NCBI GenBank assembly: GCA_001915385.1
Contig: MNQK01000001.1
Location: 62,001 to 126,000, forward strand
Direction of reading: 5' to 3'
DNA from: Bacteroidales bacterium 52_46
GTDB lineage: Bacteria > Bacteroidota > Bacteroidia > Bacteroidales > Muribaculaceae
DNA length: 64,000 nt
Below are positions 51,862 to 61,158 of this stretch, piece by piece. Numbering within the stretch: position 1 is the first letter of the stretch; each line of letters starts with the position of its first letter. A model generated the notes under the pieces. That model made no database searches and was not told the DNA's origin. It saw only the letters and a list, made by a program, of their open reading frames with translations. The position numbers were made by a program, and so were the translations under genes.

Positions 51862-53910
51862 CTACTTTACATCTTCAGCCTCCACGTCTTCAATATTTCC
51901 ATCGGAATCAGAAGCATCTGAACCGGAGGCACTTTCAGCCGAATCGCTTTCGCCTGCCTTGGCTGATTTATCGGCATTCTGAGCCGCAAGGATTTCGTCG
52001 GTACGCGATGTCCATGGACGTTTGCCGAATATCTTCTCGACATCCTCGGTGAAGATGACCTCACGGGAGATGAGAACATCGGCAAGCTCGTTATGCCCCT
52101 TGGCGTGCTCGCGCAATATCTGCTTGGCGCGCTCATACTGCTCGGCAATTATACGTGACACCTCTTCGTCGATTATGCGGGCACGTTCGCCGGAATACGG
52201 CTTGGAGAAACCGTAGTCCTGACCTGTGGAGTCATAGTAGCATATATTGGGCAGTTTGTCGCTCATGCCGTAGTATACGACCATGGCGTAAGCCTGCTTG
52301 GTGACGCGTTCGAGGTCGTTGACCGCACCGGTAGAGATACGTCCGAGGAACAGTTCTTCGGCAGCCCGTCCGCCAAGCGTGGCACACATTTCATCGAGGA
52401 GCGCCTGACTCGGGGTAATCTGCCGTTCTTCCGGAAGATACCATGCCGCGCCGAGAGCCTTGCCACGGGGCACGATAGTAACCTTGATGAGAGGATTGGC
52501 ATAACGCAGATGCCATGATATAGTGGCATGTCCCGCCTCATGTATGGCAATAGAGCGTTTCTCTTCGTCGGTAGTGATTTTCGAACGCTTCTCAAGACCG
52601 CCGATTATACGGTCGACAGCATCGATGAAATCCTGTTTTTCGACAGTCTTTTTATTATGACGCGCTGCGATAAGGGCAGCCTCGTTGCACACGTTGGCAA
52701 TGTCGGCGCCGGAAAATCCCGGAGTCTGGCGGGCGAGCAGTTCGATATCGACGGAGTCGTCAATCTTGATTTTCTTCAGATGCACTTTGAAGATAGCCAC
52801 ACGGTCATTGAGGTCGGGAAGCTCGACATAAATCTGGCGGTCGAAACGTCCGGCACGCATGAGAGCCTTGTCGAGAATATCGGCACGGTTAGTCGCAGCA
52901 AGGATAATAACGCCGCTGTTGGAGCCGAAACCGTCCATCTCGGTGAGCAGCTGGTTGAGTGTGTTCTCGCGCTCGTCGTTGGCACCCATATTGGGGTTCT
53001 TGCCACGCGCGCGCCCCACGGCATCAATCTCGTCGATAAATACGATACAGGGAGCTTTTTCCTTGGCCTGACGGAAGAGGTCGCGCACACGCGACGCGCC
53101 GACTCCGACAAACATCTCTACGAAATCGGAACCCGACATCGAGAAGAACGGCACATTGGCCTCGCCTGCCACTGCCTTGGCGAGAAGGGTCTTACCGGTT
53201 CCGGGAGGGCCTACGAGAAGCGCACCCTTGGGTATCTTGCCGCCGAGATCGGTGTAGCGCTGCGGATTTTTGAGGAATTCGACTATCTCCTCTATTTCGG
53301 TCTTGGCTTCTGACAGGCCGGCCACATCCTTGAATGTCACCTTGTTGGGACCGTCCTTGTCAAATATCTGGGCTTTGGACTTTCCGACGGAAAATACGCC
53401 TCCGCCGTTGCTTCCACCGCCCGACATGCGCCGCATTATAAGTATCCAGAACACTATCAGAAGTATAATCGGGCCGAACGACCATATATACGTGCCGATA
53501 CTGCTGCCCTCCTCGTACTGTTCGGGGGCATTGAAGCGCTTGCTGTTTCTCCAGGCCTTCACTTCGCGCTGGAACTCGCCGACATCGCCGATTTTGGTCC
53601 ATATCTTTGCCTCCTGGCCTTTGCCGGGTGTGAACTGGCTCGCATGGAAATTAGCGGCAGCCAAAGAATCCGACAGATAAGCCGTGGCACGTCCTTTTTT
53701 GGTATCTATGACCAGCTTGGTGATGCCCGACAGGTTGGTACGCGTACTGTCTTCGGGGGCTACTATATTTTCAAATTCAGTATAGGAGACTTCTTTCTCT
53801 ATCGAATTGTCGTCGAGATAAAATATGCCGGCAAGAAAAAGGAGTATGATGGCATACATCCAGAACATGCTGAATTTTATCTGTCGTTTTTTAGGATTGG
53901 GTCCGGGCAT
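51862..53910 (-). CDS. ftsH: ATP-dependent zinc metalloprotease FtsH
   Basis: A 682-residue membrane protease that degrades misfolded and short-lived membrane proteins. Two transmembrane helices are seen (about 14-28 and 130-147) around a periplasmic domain. The AAA domain has Walker A GPPGTGKT (Lys240), Walker B CIVFIDEIDA and SRH region residues. The zinc site is HEAGH at 457-461. The C-terminal tail is Ser/Ala/Glu/Asp-rich. It lies 90 bases after rsfS on the same strand. Confidence 0.96.
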   Translation of the reverse strand: MPGPNPKKRQIKFSMFWMYAIILLFLAGIFYLDDNSIEKEVSYTEFENIVAPEDSTRTNLSGITKLVIDTKKGRATAYLSDSLAAANFHASQFTPGKGQEAKIWTKIGDVGEFQREVKAWRNSKRFNAPEQYEEGSSIGTYIWSFGPIILLIVFWILIMRRMSGGGSNGGGVFSVGKSKAQIFDKDGPNKVTFKDVAGLSEAKTEIEEIVEFLKNPQRYTDLGGKIPKGALLVGPPGTGKTLLAKAVAGEANVPFFSMSGSDFVEMFVGVGASRVRDLFRQAKEKAPCIVFIDEIDAVGRARGKNPNMGANDERENTLNQLLTEMDGFGSNSGVIILAATNRADILDKALMRAGRFDRQIYVELPDLNDRVAIFKVHLKKIKIDDSVDIELLARQTPGFSGADIANVCNEAALIAARHNKKTVEKQDFIDAVDRIIGGLEKRSKITTDEEKRSIAIHEAGHATISWHLRYANPLIKVTIVPRGKALGAAWYLPEERQITPSQALLDEMCATLGGRAAEELFLGRISTGAVNDLERVTKQAYAMVVYYGMSDKLPNICYYDSTGQDYGFSKPYSGERARIIDEEVSRIIAEQYERAKQILREHAKGHNELADVLISREVIFTEDVEKIFGKRPWTSRTDEILAAQNADKSAKAGESDSAESASGSDASDSDGNIEDVEAEDVK

Positions 53911-54000
53911 AATTTTAAATGAATTTTTTCGTTGGGTTTGCAGGCGTAATCAAACGTCATGTTCAACAATATCGCACTATCAGAAAGTCAACGGAATCTC

Positions 54001-54360
54001 TCAGTCGAGGTCAGGAATATCCGTGACAACGGCATCGCTCCAAAGGTCTTCGAGATTGTAGCGCTGTCTCGCGTCGGGACGGAACACATGCACGAAAATA
54101 TCGCCGTAGTCTATCACAATCCATTCGGCATTGGCATATCCGTCGTAATTGTAGGGTTTTATATGCCGGTCTTCGAGCAACCGCTCGCGCACATTGTCGG
54201 CAATGGCGCTGACCTGCATTGAAGATGAACCTTCGCAGATGATGAATTTAGAGGACGCGGCGCCTTCGATATGGCTGAGGTCGACTACTGTGATATTGTG
54301 TCCTTTTTTATCCTGTATACCGTCTATAATCAGTTGGTCTATGTTATTTTTTTCGCTCAT
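54001..54360 (-). CDS. rsfS: Ribosomal silencing factor RsfS
   Basis: A 119-residue Iojap/RsfS protein that binds L14 and blocks subunit joining when nutrients are scarce. Typical motifs are DKKGHNITVVDLSHI, KFIICEGSSSMQVSAIADNV and AEWIVIDYGDIFVHVF. The length is standard. A TAACTTTG box lies upstream at 54428-54435 (minus strand). It precedes ftsH, a neighbourhood common in Bacteroidetes. Confidence 0.93.
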   Translation of the reverse strand: MSEKNNIDQLIIDGIQDKKGHNITVVDLSHIEGAASSKFIICEGSSSMQVSAIADNVRERLLEDRHIKPYNYDGYANAEWIVIDYGDIFVHVFRPDARQRYNLEDLWSDAVVTDIPDLD

Positions 54361-54427
54361 TAAGAGAATTTTATGTTATGCGTCAGTTACGCTGTTGCAG
54401 TTGAAACTAAATTGTTTATTTCACTCA

Positions 54428-54435
54428 CAAAGTTA
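54428..54435 (-). promoter_or_regulatory. -7 box upstream of rsfS
   Basis: TAACTTTG on the minus strand, about 68 bases upstream of the rsfS ATG. No clear TTTG box was found at -33. Confidence 0.45.
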
Positions 54436-54532
54436 ATAAAAATTTCGGGTCACTTTTTAACTATAACAACAAAAAAAGGAAAAAAGTCGAATAGAATGTT
54501 AAAATGACAGAAACGACAAGTAATACAGCCTT

Positions 54533-55780
54533 TTATTCGTAACGTAAAATCGTGGCCGGTTTAAGCCGTGATATTATCATCGACGGCAATATCATTATGG
54601 CGGTTGCCACGACTATCGCCGCACCGTTGAGAGCGAGCACCTGCCAAAGCGTGATTTTTGCGGGAACGAAAGATATATAATACGACTCCGGGTCGAGCGG
54701 AAGTATGTGCAGATGCTGCTGGAGCAATATCAGCGACAAAGCTATCATATTGCCGACCACAAGCCCCTTTACAAGCACTTTGAGGTCAAGCAGAATAAAC
54801 ACGCGCCGTATCATCGAATTGGTGGCGCCGAGCATTTTCAACGTGCCGATCATATTGACCCGCTCGAGTATCAGGATTATAAGCGAAGCTATCAGCGTGA
54901 ATGAAGATATGGCGGTCATGAGCACAAGTATCACCACCACGTTGGTGTCCAGCAGCGACAGCCAGTTGAAATACACGGCGCCGGAGTTAAGTATACTGTC
55001 GGCCTTGATATACTGGGAAAGTTGCCCCGAATAATAATATGCATGCGCCAGCGCCGACTGGAGTGACTGCTGCGCGGCGGCAATATCATCAATATCAAGC
55101 CCGCTTACCTCCAGTGCGGACGCGGCTTCCTCAGGAATACCGGCTATTTTTTTCAGGACGCGAAGCGGCGCGTATGCCACAACCTTGTCATATTCGCCAA
55201 AACCTGAGTCATAGACAGCGGCTATCTCAAAGTTGCGCAACCGCACCTTGTCCGTGACGAAAAAACATGTATTGACCTTATCGCCTACATGCAGTCCGAG
55301 TTGTGACGACACTGTGGAAGATATAACGATGCTGTTGCCCGACGCGGCAGAATCAGGCATTGCACCCTCAATTATATTATCAGAGATAAAACTATCATGC
55401 CCGTTGCCACCATATCCGCGGAACACTACAGCCGAGAAACTGTCGTCGGTCTTAAGCATGGCAGGCACCCTGACACTCTCTTCCACTACGGCACCGGGGA
55501 CAACATCCTTTACGATTGACTCAACGGCATCGGGCGACGACATCACCGGCTGCGGCGAGACTACATCTACAGCCTGCGCCTGCAATGTAAGCTGCGCGTC
55601 AAACCCCACGAGCTTATTGACAATCTCATGTTTGAAACCTGAAGTTATGGCCATCGTTATCAGCATGATGACCACCGACAGAACTACCCCCGCCGTCGAT
55701 ATCCTTATCGATGTTTTCGTGCGGTTGCCGTTACTGTCGCTGAGCCGGAGGCGCCGGGCTATATACAGGTCAATGCGCAT
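54533..55780 (-). CDS. FtsX-like permease of the LolC/LolE type
   Basis: A 415-residue membrane protein: one N-terminal helix (STAGVVLSVVIMLITMAITSGF), a large periplasmic domain (about 60-270) and three C-terminal helices (VVILVLMTAISSFTLIASLIIL and others), the layout of LolC/LolE and related FtsX permeases. LolCDE moves lipoproteins from the inner membrane to LolA. The ATP-binding partner LolD is not in the window. It begins 1 base after the aminotransferase gene ends, so both are on one transcript. Confidence 0.82.
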   Translation of the reverse strand: MRIDLYIARRLRLSDSNGNRTKTSIRISTAGVVLSVVIMLITMAITSGFKHEIVNKLVGFDAQLTLQAQAVDVVSPQPVMSSPDAVESIVKDVVPGAVVEESVRVPAMLKTDDSFSAVVFRGYGGNGHDSFISDNIIEGAMPDSAASGNSIVISSTVSSQLGLHVGDKVNTCFFVTDKVRLRNFEIAAVYDSGFGEYDKVVAYAPLRVLKKIAGIPEEAASALEVSGLDIDDIAAAQQSLQSALAHAYYYSGQLSQYIKADSILNSGAVYFNWLSLLDTNVVVILVLMTAISSFTLIASLIILILERVNMIGTLKMLGATNSMIRRVFILLDLKVLVKGLVVGNMIALSLILLQQHLHILPLDPESYYISFVPAKITLWQVLALNGAAIVVATAIMILPSMIISRLKPATILRYE

Positions 55781-55781
55781 T

Positions 55782-56984
55782 TCACTGGATTGTACGTCCC
55801 GGATATGCCTTCAGCGCTTCCTTAAGCACTACCAAAGCGTGCGCAAGGTCCTCCTTGTTGAGCACGTATGCCATGCGCACCTCATTCTTGCCATGGTCGG
55901 GATTGGCATAGAAACCCGAAGCGGGAGCCATGAACACTGTAGCGCCCTCATACTGGAATTCACGGAGACACCACGAACAGAACTTCTCGGCGTCGTCAAC
56001 CGGAAGGCTCACCACGGTATAGAACGCACCCATAGGTATAGGCGAATAGCATCCGGGTATGCGGTTGATGCCGTCGATGAGGAATTTACGGCGCTCCACA
56101 TATTCGTTGTATGTCATCAGCATATAGTCGCGCGATGCGTCAATCGAGGCTTCGGCCACTATCTGACCGAGCAGTGGCGGACTGAGACGCGCCTGACAGA
56201 ATTTCATGACATTTTTCTTAAGCTCCTTATGCTTGGTGATGATTGCTCCGATACGTATACCGCACTCGCTGTAACGCTTCGACACCGAGTCAATCAGTAC
56301 TACCTGTTCCTCGATGCCCTTGAGATGGAACGCCGAGATATACGGCGCGCCAGTATAACAGAACTCGCGGTACACCTCATCGGAGAAAAGAAACAGGTCA
56401 TGCTTCTTCACGAGGTCGCGTATCTGGTTCATCTCCTTCTGGGTATACAGATACCCCGTAGGGTTGTTGGGATTGCAAATGAGGATACCTTTGGTGCGCT
56501 CCGTAATAAGTTCCTCGAATTTCGACACCGGTGGCAATGCGAAGCCCTCGTCGATGGTAGAAGGGACGGTGACAATCTTTGCACCGGCCGAAATAGCGAA
56601 TGCCATATAGTTGGCGTACGCCGGCTCGGGCACGATGATTTCGTCGCCGGGGTCAAGACATGCCATGAATGCGAAAAGCACCGCTTCCGACCCTCCGGTA
56701 GTGACGATTATATCATCGACCTCGACATTGATGTCAAAACTTTTGTAGTATTGCTGCAGTTTTTTGCGCAATGACAGCAGACCCTCCGACGGGCTGTATT
56801 CGAGAGTGGTACGGTCGATATGCTTAAGCGCTTCAAGACCTTCTGCAGGCGACGGCAGGTCCGGCTGCCCGATATTAAGGTGATACACTTTGATACCCTT
56901 GGCCTTGGCTTCATTGCTCAACGGCACAAGTTTTCGTATTGGGGATGCGGGCATCGACTCACCACGCTGCGATATCCTGGGCAT
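55782..56984 (-). CDS. PLP-dependent aminotransferase (aspartate aminotransferase-like, class I)
   Basis: A 400-residue fold-type I aminotransferase. Conserved features are YHLNIGQPDLPSP, the NPNNPTGYLYT loop with the pyridoxal Asn, FSDEVYREF with Asp and Tyr, and the Schiff-base Lys236 in DSVSKRYSECGIRIG. The carboxylate-binding Arg is in the EVRMAYVLN segment near the end. The substrate is probably an acidic or branched amino acid; it cannot be fixed by sequence. It is transcribed with the LolE-like gene. Confidence 0.87.
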   Translation of the reverse strand: MPRISQRGESMPASPIRKLVPLSNEAKAKGIKVYHLNIGQPDLPSPAEGLEALKHIDRTTLEYSPSEGLLSLRKKLQQYYKSFDINVEVDDIIVTTGGSEAVLFAFMACLDPGDEIIVPEPAYANYMAFAISAGAKIVTVPSTIDEGFALPPVSKFEELITERTKGILICNPNNPTGYLYTQKEMNQIRDLVKKHDLFLFSDEVYREFCYTGAPYISAFHLKGIEEQVVLIDSVSKRYSECGIRIGAIITKHKELKKNVMKFCQARLSPPLLGQIVAEASIDASRDYMLMTYNEYVERRKFLIDGINRIPGCYSPIPMGAFYTVVSLPVDDAEKFCSWCLREFQYEGATVFMAPASGFYANPDHGKNEVRMAYVLNKEDLAHALVVLKEALKAYPGRTIQ

Positions 56985-57173
56985 ATTGTAATTTTGTTTG
57001 CTTTTTTATTAGGACTGAAATGCCGGCATACGGCAGCCTCGTCGCGTGTAAACACCGTTTCCGGCAACACGCATGCCTGTGCCGCTTCGGCAATATCGTG
57101 CAAAAGTAATAATTTTTAGTTTATAAACATAGTTTCACGGCATTTTTTGTTTCAAAATTATTCTCAATTTTAT

Positions 57174-57181
57174 TATCTTTG
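57174..57181 (+). promoter_or_regulatory. -7 box upstream of the YIP1 gene
   Basis: TATCTTTG, 19 bases before the ATG at 57200; a TTTG further upstream is spaced 24 bases, longer than usual. Confidence 0.5.
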
Positions 57182-57199
57182 TAGCGAATTTATACCGAT

Positions 57200-57751
57200 A
57201 TGCTACGTTTTTTAAAGAATATACTACAGCTTATTGTCAATCCGTCACGCGGATGGGAAGATGTGTCGCACGACGCCGACGAGCCTGCCGAATTGTGCCG
57301 TGACGGGCTGTACCCGCTGCTCGCCGTGGCGGCTCTGTCGTGCGTGGGAGGGTTTTGGAAACTCGACTCCGAAACTACTCTTATTTCAGTCATACAGAAC
57401 GCAATAATAACTTTCGCGGCATATTTCGCGACAATGTTTTTCGCGGAGTTCATGATGAGTATGACGATGGAAAGGATCTGCGACAAAGAGCCGTCGCAGC
57501 GCAAGAACTCGACGGTCGTCATCTATTCGATAGCCATTCTCGCCCTCATCACTATACTTATCAATGTGATACCGCTCGACCTGGCTGTGCTTAAATTCCT
57601 GCCCATATACGTAGGCTTCATCCTGTACAAAAGCATACGGTATGAGTCGGTGGCACGGGACAAGACCGGGCACTACATGTTCCTGACCGTATTCACAATA
57701 ATCGTGCCCCCCTACCTGCTGATGTTCGTTTTCGACCTCATCAAACCTTAA
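57200..57751 (+). CDS. YIP1 family membrane protein
   Basis: A 183-residue protein with four or five predicted helices (LYPLLAVAALSCVGGFW, IITFAAYFATMFFAEFMM, VVIYSIAILALITILINVIPLDL, FTIIVPPYLLMFVFDLI). The N-terminus ILQLIVNPSRGWEDV is a Yip1-like signature. The function in bacteria is unknown. It lies 48 bases upstream of smpB on the same strand. Confidence 0.75.
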   Translation: MLRFLKNILQLIVNPSRGWEDVSHDADEPAELCRDGLYPLLAVAALSCVGGFWKLDSETTLISVIQNAIITFAAYFATMFFAEFMMSMTMERICDKEPSQRKNSTVVIYSIAILALITILINVIPLDLAVLKFLPIYVGFILYKSIRYESVARDKTGHYMFLTVFTIIVPPYLLMFVFDLIKP

Positions 57752-57799
57752 CAGGGGAGCCGGACGTTATTATGTAACAATATACGACAATACGACCCA

Positions 57800-58258
57800 A
57801 TGAAACTTGCCAAAGATATAAATATAAAGAACAAACGCGCCACATTCGACTATGCCATCGGCGACACTTTCACCGCGGGATTAGTGCTGACCGGCACAGA
57901 AATTAAGTCGATACGCATGGGCAAAGCATCGCTTGTCGATACTTTCTGCTATGTCGACAACGGCGAAGTGTGGATAAAAAACATGTATATCGCCGAATAT
58001 TTCTACGGCACCTACAACAACCACTCGGCGCGCCGCGACCGCAAACTCCTGCTCAACCGCAAAGAGATTGCAAAGCTGGAGAAATCAGGAAAAGAAACCG
58101 GATTCACCATCGTGCCAATACGCCTGTTCATCAACGAACGAGGCCTCGCAAAACTCGTGATAGGAATAGGCCGGGGCAAGAAGGAATACGACAAGCGCCA
58201 GTCAATCAAAGAACGGGAGGACAAGCGCTCAATGGCTCGCATGTTCGAGCGGAGCTAA
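57800..58258 (+). CDS. smpB: SsrA-binding protein SmpB
   Basis: A 152-residue protein that brings tmRNA to stalled ribosomes. Conserved: IKNKRATFDYAIGDTFTAG with the following GTEIKSIRMGKASL, and LLLNRKEI; the tail KKEYDKRQSIKEREDKRSMAR is the lysine-rich part that enters the mRNA channel. The tmRNA gene is not in the window. Confidence 0.96.
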   Translation: MKLAKDINIKNKRATFDYAIGDTFTAGLVLTGTEIKSIRMGKASLVDTFCYVDNGEVWIKNMYIAEYFYGTYNNHSARRDRKLLLNRKEIAKLEKSGKETGFTIVPIRLFINERGLAKLVIGIGRGKKEYDKRQSIKEREDKRSMARMFERS

Positions 58259-58289
58259 GAGCTTGTCTAAGACGGAAAGGCGATACCCC

Positions 58290-59504
58290 CTACTCTTTTC
58301 TCATGACCAAAAGCATCTGGCTGCCGCCTTTCAGCGTCACGCCGGCCACTTTCACTGTATCACTCTCCTTAACTTTCAGTTTCGTGCGCAATGCGGCGGC
58401 CGTACACGGGAAATTGCGCACACTGACCGATGCGGCGGGATATTCTTTCGCAAAACGCTTGATATATTTCGAGGCGTAAGGTATTACGGCCTCAATCCGA
58501 TACCGTTTCCCCGGGAAGCCGTCGATTTTACGCGGTGAGACATAAAGATGCGTATTGGGATGGAGCGCCCCTACATCAAATCTTTCGCACAGAAGTTTAA
58601 ACGGAGCCGCCTTCATAATGGCAGGCGACGGTTCATAAAGATATTCACCTGCGGCAGGCTCGGCATAACGTTCGGCAGCCGCTGCCTCCTGCGCTCTCGT
58701 AAATGAGAATTTCCAATCCATGCTGACGGCCTCAATCTCCGTCGAGTCGCTGTCCGACTCCACATCGCGGCTGATATGCGCGAGCAGTTCGCGTACATCC
58801 CCCCTCTCCTCCACAATGCAGACCTTGCGCACATGCCGCAGGTCGGCTATTGTGGCCGATATGTCGAGCATGGGCGACAGTTTGACAAGCACATCACGTG
58901 CATGCGTCAGCATCAGTGGCAATATCTCCGCCACATCGGGTGTGCAGTCATGGATATTGTACACGCGGCGTCCGATGTCGTCACGGCGAGCAGGGTCAAT
59001 GAAAATCCAGTCGAACATCCTGTCGGTGCGCCGCAGCCACTCCACGCTGTCGGCATTGATAATCTTCAAGTTGGCAATATCCCGGTAATTCTCCCCGGCA
59101 AAAAGACAAAGACGGCTGTCGCGCTCTATGGCGGTCACTTCCGCACCGTCAAGCGAAGCGATGGCAGCAGCGTCGACCCCCAGTCCCATCGTCATGTCAA
59201 GGAGGCTGCGAAGCGGCGCCACGACCGCGGCATGGAAACACGCCACCGTGGCCGACGATGCTTGTTCCACGCTCAAAGCTGTCGGAAACCATTGCGGCGC
59301 GAAGCTGCATTCCACAGTTTCGGCACCTCCGCCCATCTGACGGCATTTCATGAACTTGTCTGCCGCTTTCTGCCTGTATTCTATCTGCGATACGGCTTCC
59401 TTGATTTCGGGTGAAGCAGACGCATGGCGCAGCCGCAAAGCAGTGACATTGTCATGCACATGTTTCTCAACCCACTTTTTAAATTCATTATCAAACAATT
59501 CCAT
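58290..59504 (-). CDS. SAM-dependent methyltransferase with THUMP-like C-terminus
   Basis: A 404-residue protein. The Rossmann methyltransferase core lies at about 90-250: LDMTMGLGVDAAAIASL as motif I, an acidic residue in AIERDSRL and WIFIDPARRD as the catalytic-loop region. The C-terminal AVIPYASKYIKRFAKEYPAA and SVRNFPCTAAALRTKLKV match the THUMP-like domain of Bacteroidetes methyltransferases. The substrate is probably RNA (inference). It faces smpB. Confidence 0.78.
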   Translation of the reverse strand: MELFDNEFKKWVEKHVHDNVTALRLRHASASPEIKEAVSQIEYRQKAADKFMKCRQMGGGAETVECSFAPQWFPTALSVEQASSATVACFHAAVVAPLRSLLDMTMGLGVDAAAIASLDGAEVTAIERDSRLCLFAGENYRDIANLKIINADSVEWLRRTDRMFDWIFIDPARRDDIGRRVYNIHDCTPDVAEILPLMLTHARDVLVKLSPMLDISATIADLRHVRKVCIVEERGDVRELLAHISRDVESDSDSTEIEAVSMDWKFSFTRAQEAAAAERYAEPAAGEYLYEPSPAIMKAAPFKLLCERFDVGALHPNTHLYVSPRKIDGFPGKRYRIEAVIPYASKYIKRFAKEYPAASVSVRNFPCTAAALRTKLKVKESDTVKVAGVTLKGGSQMLLVMRKE

Positions 59505-59590
59505 GACGATATAAGATTATCAAACAAACGGGGATACATCTCTATGCGGTTTTCTTAAGAGCGTCGGGATGTTGCAGCGCTCTATTTTTT

Positions 59591-59667
59591 CCGCGGTTGA
59601 AAACCGCGGCTACTACACGGCTGATTACCAATATGCTTTGCTTAGTAGCCGCGGTTTTTAACCGCGG
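59591..59667. repeat. Inverted REP-like pair, copy 6
   Basis: The left unit CCGCGGTTGAAAACCGCGG CTACTAC and the right unit TAGTAGCCGCGG TTTTTAACCGCGG, with a spacer of about 27 bases. It lies between the methyltransferase start and the pgk end, both on the minus strand, i.e. downstream of pgk. Confidence 0.85.
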
Positions 59668-59742
59668 AAAGTTTAATTTTGCCACACAAAATATTGACAC
59701 CTTAGGCAACCGGCATTGTGACGCCACCCTATCTTATATAAC

Positions 59743-59790
59743 AAAAACGGGCACAATGCAATTGTTGTTTAATTGACTGTGCCCGTTTTT
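59743..59790 (-). terminator. Terminator of pgk
   Basis: AAAAACGGGCACAA at the left pairs with TTGACTGTGCCCGTTTTT at the right (small bulge), with T/A runs on both strands. It lies 18 bases beyond the pgk stop. Confidence 0.88.
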
Positions 59791-59807
59791 TATGGTTTTA
59801 TAGAGGA

Positions 59808-61055
59808 TTATCCTTTGATAGCGGCGATACCGGGGAGAATCTTACCTTCGATAGCCTCAAGGAGAGCGCCACCGCCGGTCGATACGTATGATACCTGATC
59901 GGCAAGACCGAACTTGTTGACGCAAGCGACAGAGTCACCACCGCCTACAAGAGAGAACGCACCGTTGTTGGTAGCCTCTACGATAGCGTCGGCGATAGCA
60001 CGCGAGCCGGCAGTGAAGTTGTCGAACTCGAATACGCCGGCAGGACCGTTCCAGAGGATAGTCTTGGCGTTCTTGATTACATCGGCGAATGCCTTGCGGG
60101 TCTCGGGACCTGCATCGAGGCCTTCCCATCCGTCAGGTATATCCATGCATGATACGACCTGAGTGTTGGCTTCGTTGCTGAAGCTGTCGGCAGCCACGCA
60201 GTCAGTACCGAGCACGAGGTTCACACCTTTCTCTTTGGCTTTCTTCATGATGTCGAGAGCGAGGTCGAGTTTGTCGTTCTCGCAGATAGACTCGCCTACA
60301 TGACCGCCCATAGCTTTTGCGAAAGTATAGGTCATACCGCCGCAGAGGATGAGGTTGTCAACCTTGTCCATGAGGTTCTCGATGATACCTATTTTGGTAG
60401 ACACTTTCGAGCCGCCCATGATAGCGGTGAACGGACGCTTGATGTCGCTGAGGATATTGTCGACGGCCTTAACCTCTTTCTCCATGAGGTAGCCGAGCAT
60501 CTTGTCGTCGGAAGCGAAATTTTCGGCGATGACGGCAGTAGAAGCGTGCTTGCGGTGAGCGGTACCGAATGCGTCGTTTACGTAAACGTCGGCGTAGCTT
60601 GCAAGTTTCTTTGCGAAGTCTTTCTGACGGCCTTTCATCTCTTTCTTTGCTGCCTCGTAAGCGGGGTCTTCTTTGTCGATGCCTACGGGTTTGCCTTCCT
60701 CTTCGGGATAGAAGCGGAGGTTTTCAAGCAACAACACTTCGCCGGGCTTAAGATTGGCGGCAGCTTCTTCTGCATTGGCGCAGTCGGGAGCAAATACGAC
60801 ATCGCGGCCGAGAGCCTTGGCTACATCGTCCTTAATCTGAGCGAGTGAGAATTTGGGGTTGACTTTGCCTTTGGGTTTACCCATGTGCGACATGATGATG
60901 AGCGAGCCACCGTCCTCAAGAATCTTTTTGAGAGTGGGGAGCGCGCCGCGGATACGGGTATCATCGGTGATTTTACCGTTCTCGTCCAAGGGCACATTGA
61001 AGTCCACGCGGACAATCGCCTTTTTGCCGGCGAAATTGTAGTTGTCGATAGTCAT
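59808..61055 (-). CDS. pgk: Phosphoglycerate kinase
   Basis: A 415-residue glycolytic enzyme that makes ATP from 1,3-bisphosphoglycerate. Conserved: KKAIVRVDFNVPLD, GGSLIIMSHMGKPKG, VNDAFGTAHRKHAS, GGSKVSTKIGIIENL and NGPAGVFEF, then the GGGDSVACV nucleotide-binding loop. It is probably monocistronic with terminator 59743-59790; a TATTTTTG box lies upstream (minus strand, 61103-61110). Confidence 0.96.
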   Translation of the reverse strand: MTIDNYNFAGKKAIVRVDFNVPLDENGKITDDTRIRGALPTLKKILEDGGSLIIMSHMGKPKGKVNPKFSLAQIKDDVAKALGRDVVFAPDCANAEEAAANLKPGEVLLLENLRFYPEEEGKPVGIDKEDPAYEAAKKEMKGRQKDFAKKLASYADVYVNDAFGTAHRKHASTAVIAENFASDDKMLGYLMEKEVKAVDNILSDIKRPFTAIMGGSKVSTKIGIIENLMDKVDNLILCGGMTYTFAKAMGGHVGESICENDKLDLALDIMKKAKEKGVNLVLGTDCVAADSFSNEANTQVVSCMDIPDGWEGLDAGPETRKAFADVIKNAKTILWNGPAGVFEFDNFTAGSRAIADAIVEATNNGAFSLVGGGDSVACVNKFGLADQVSYVSTGGGALLEAIEGKILPGIAAIKG

Positions 61056-61102
61056 TTTGATTGCTATTTTAGATTAATTTAAATAGACATATTTATCGAA
61101 CG

Positions 61103-61110
61103 CAAAAATA
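61103..61110 (-). promoter_or_regulatory. -7 box upstream of pgk
   Basis: TATTTTTG on the minus strand, about 48 bases before the ATG at 61055; an imperfect ATTG element sits 18 bases upstream. Confidence 0.5.
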
Positions 61111-61158
61111 ATGATTTTTTTCCGTATTCAATCACAATTAACAAAAAAAAGCAATCCA

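Noticed and set aside
55233..56774. Open frame of 513 codons on the plus strand
   Set aside because: Antisense to the LolE-like and aminotransferase genes, both clearly recognisable.
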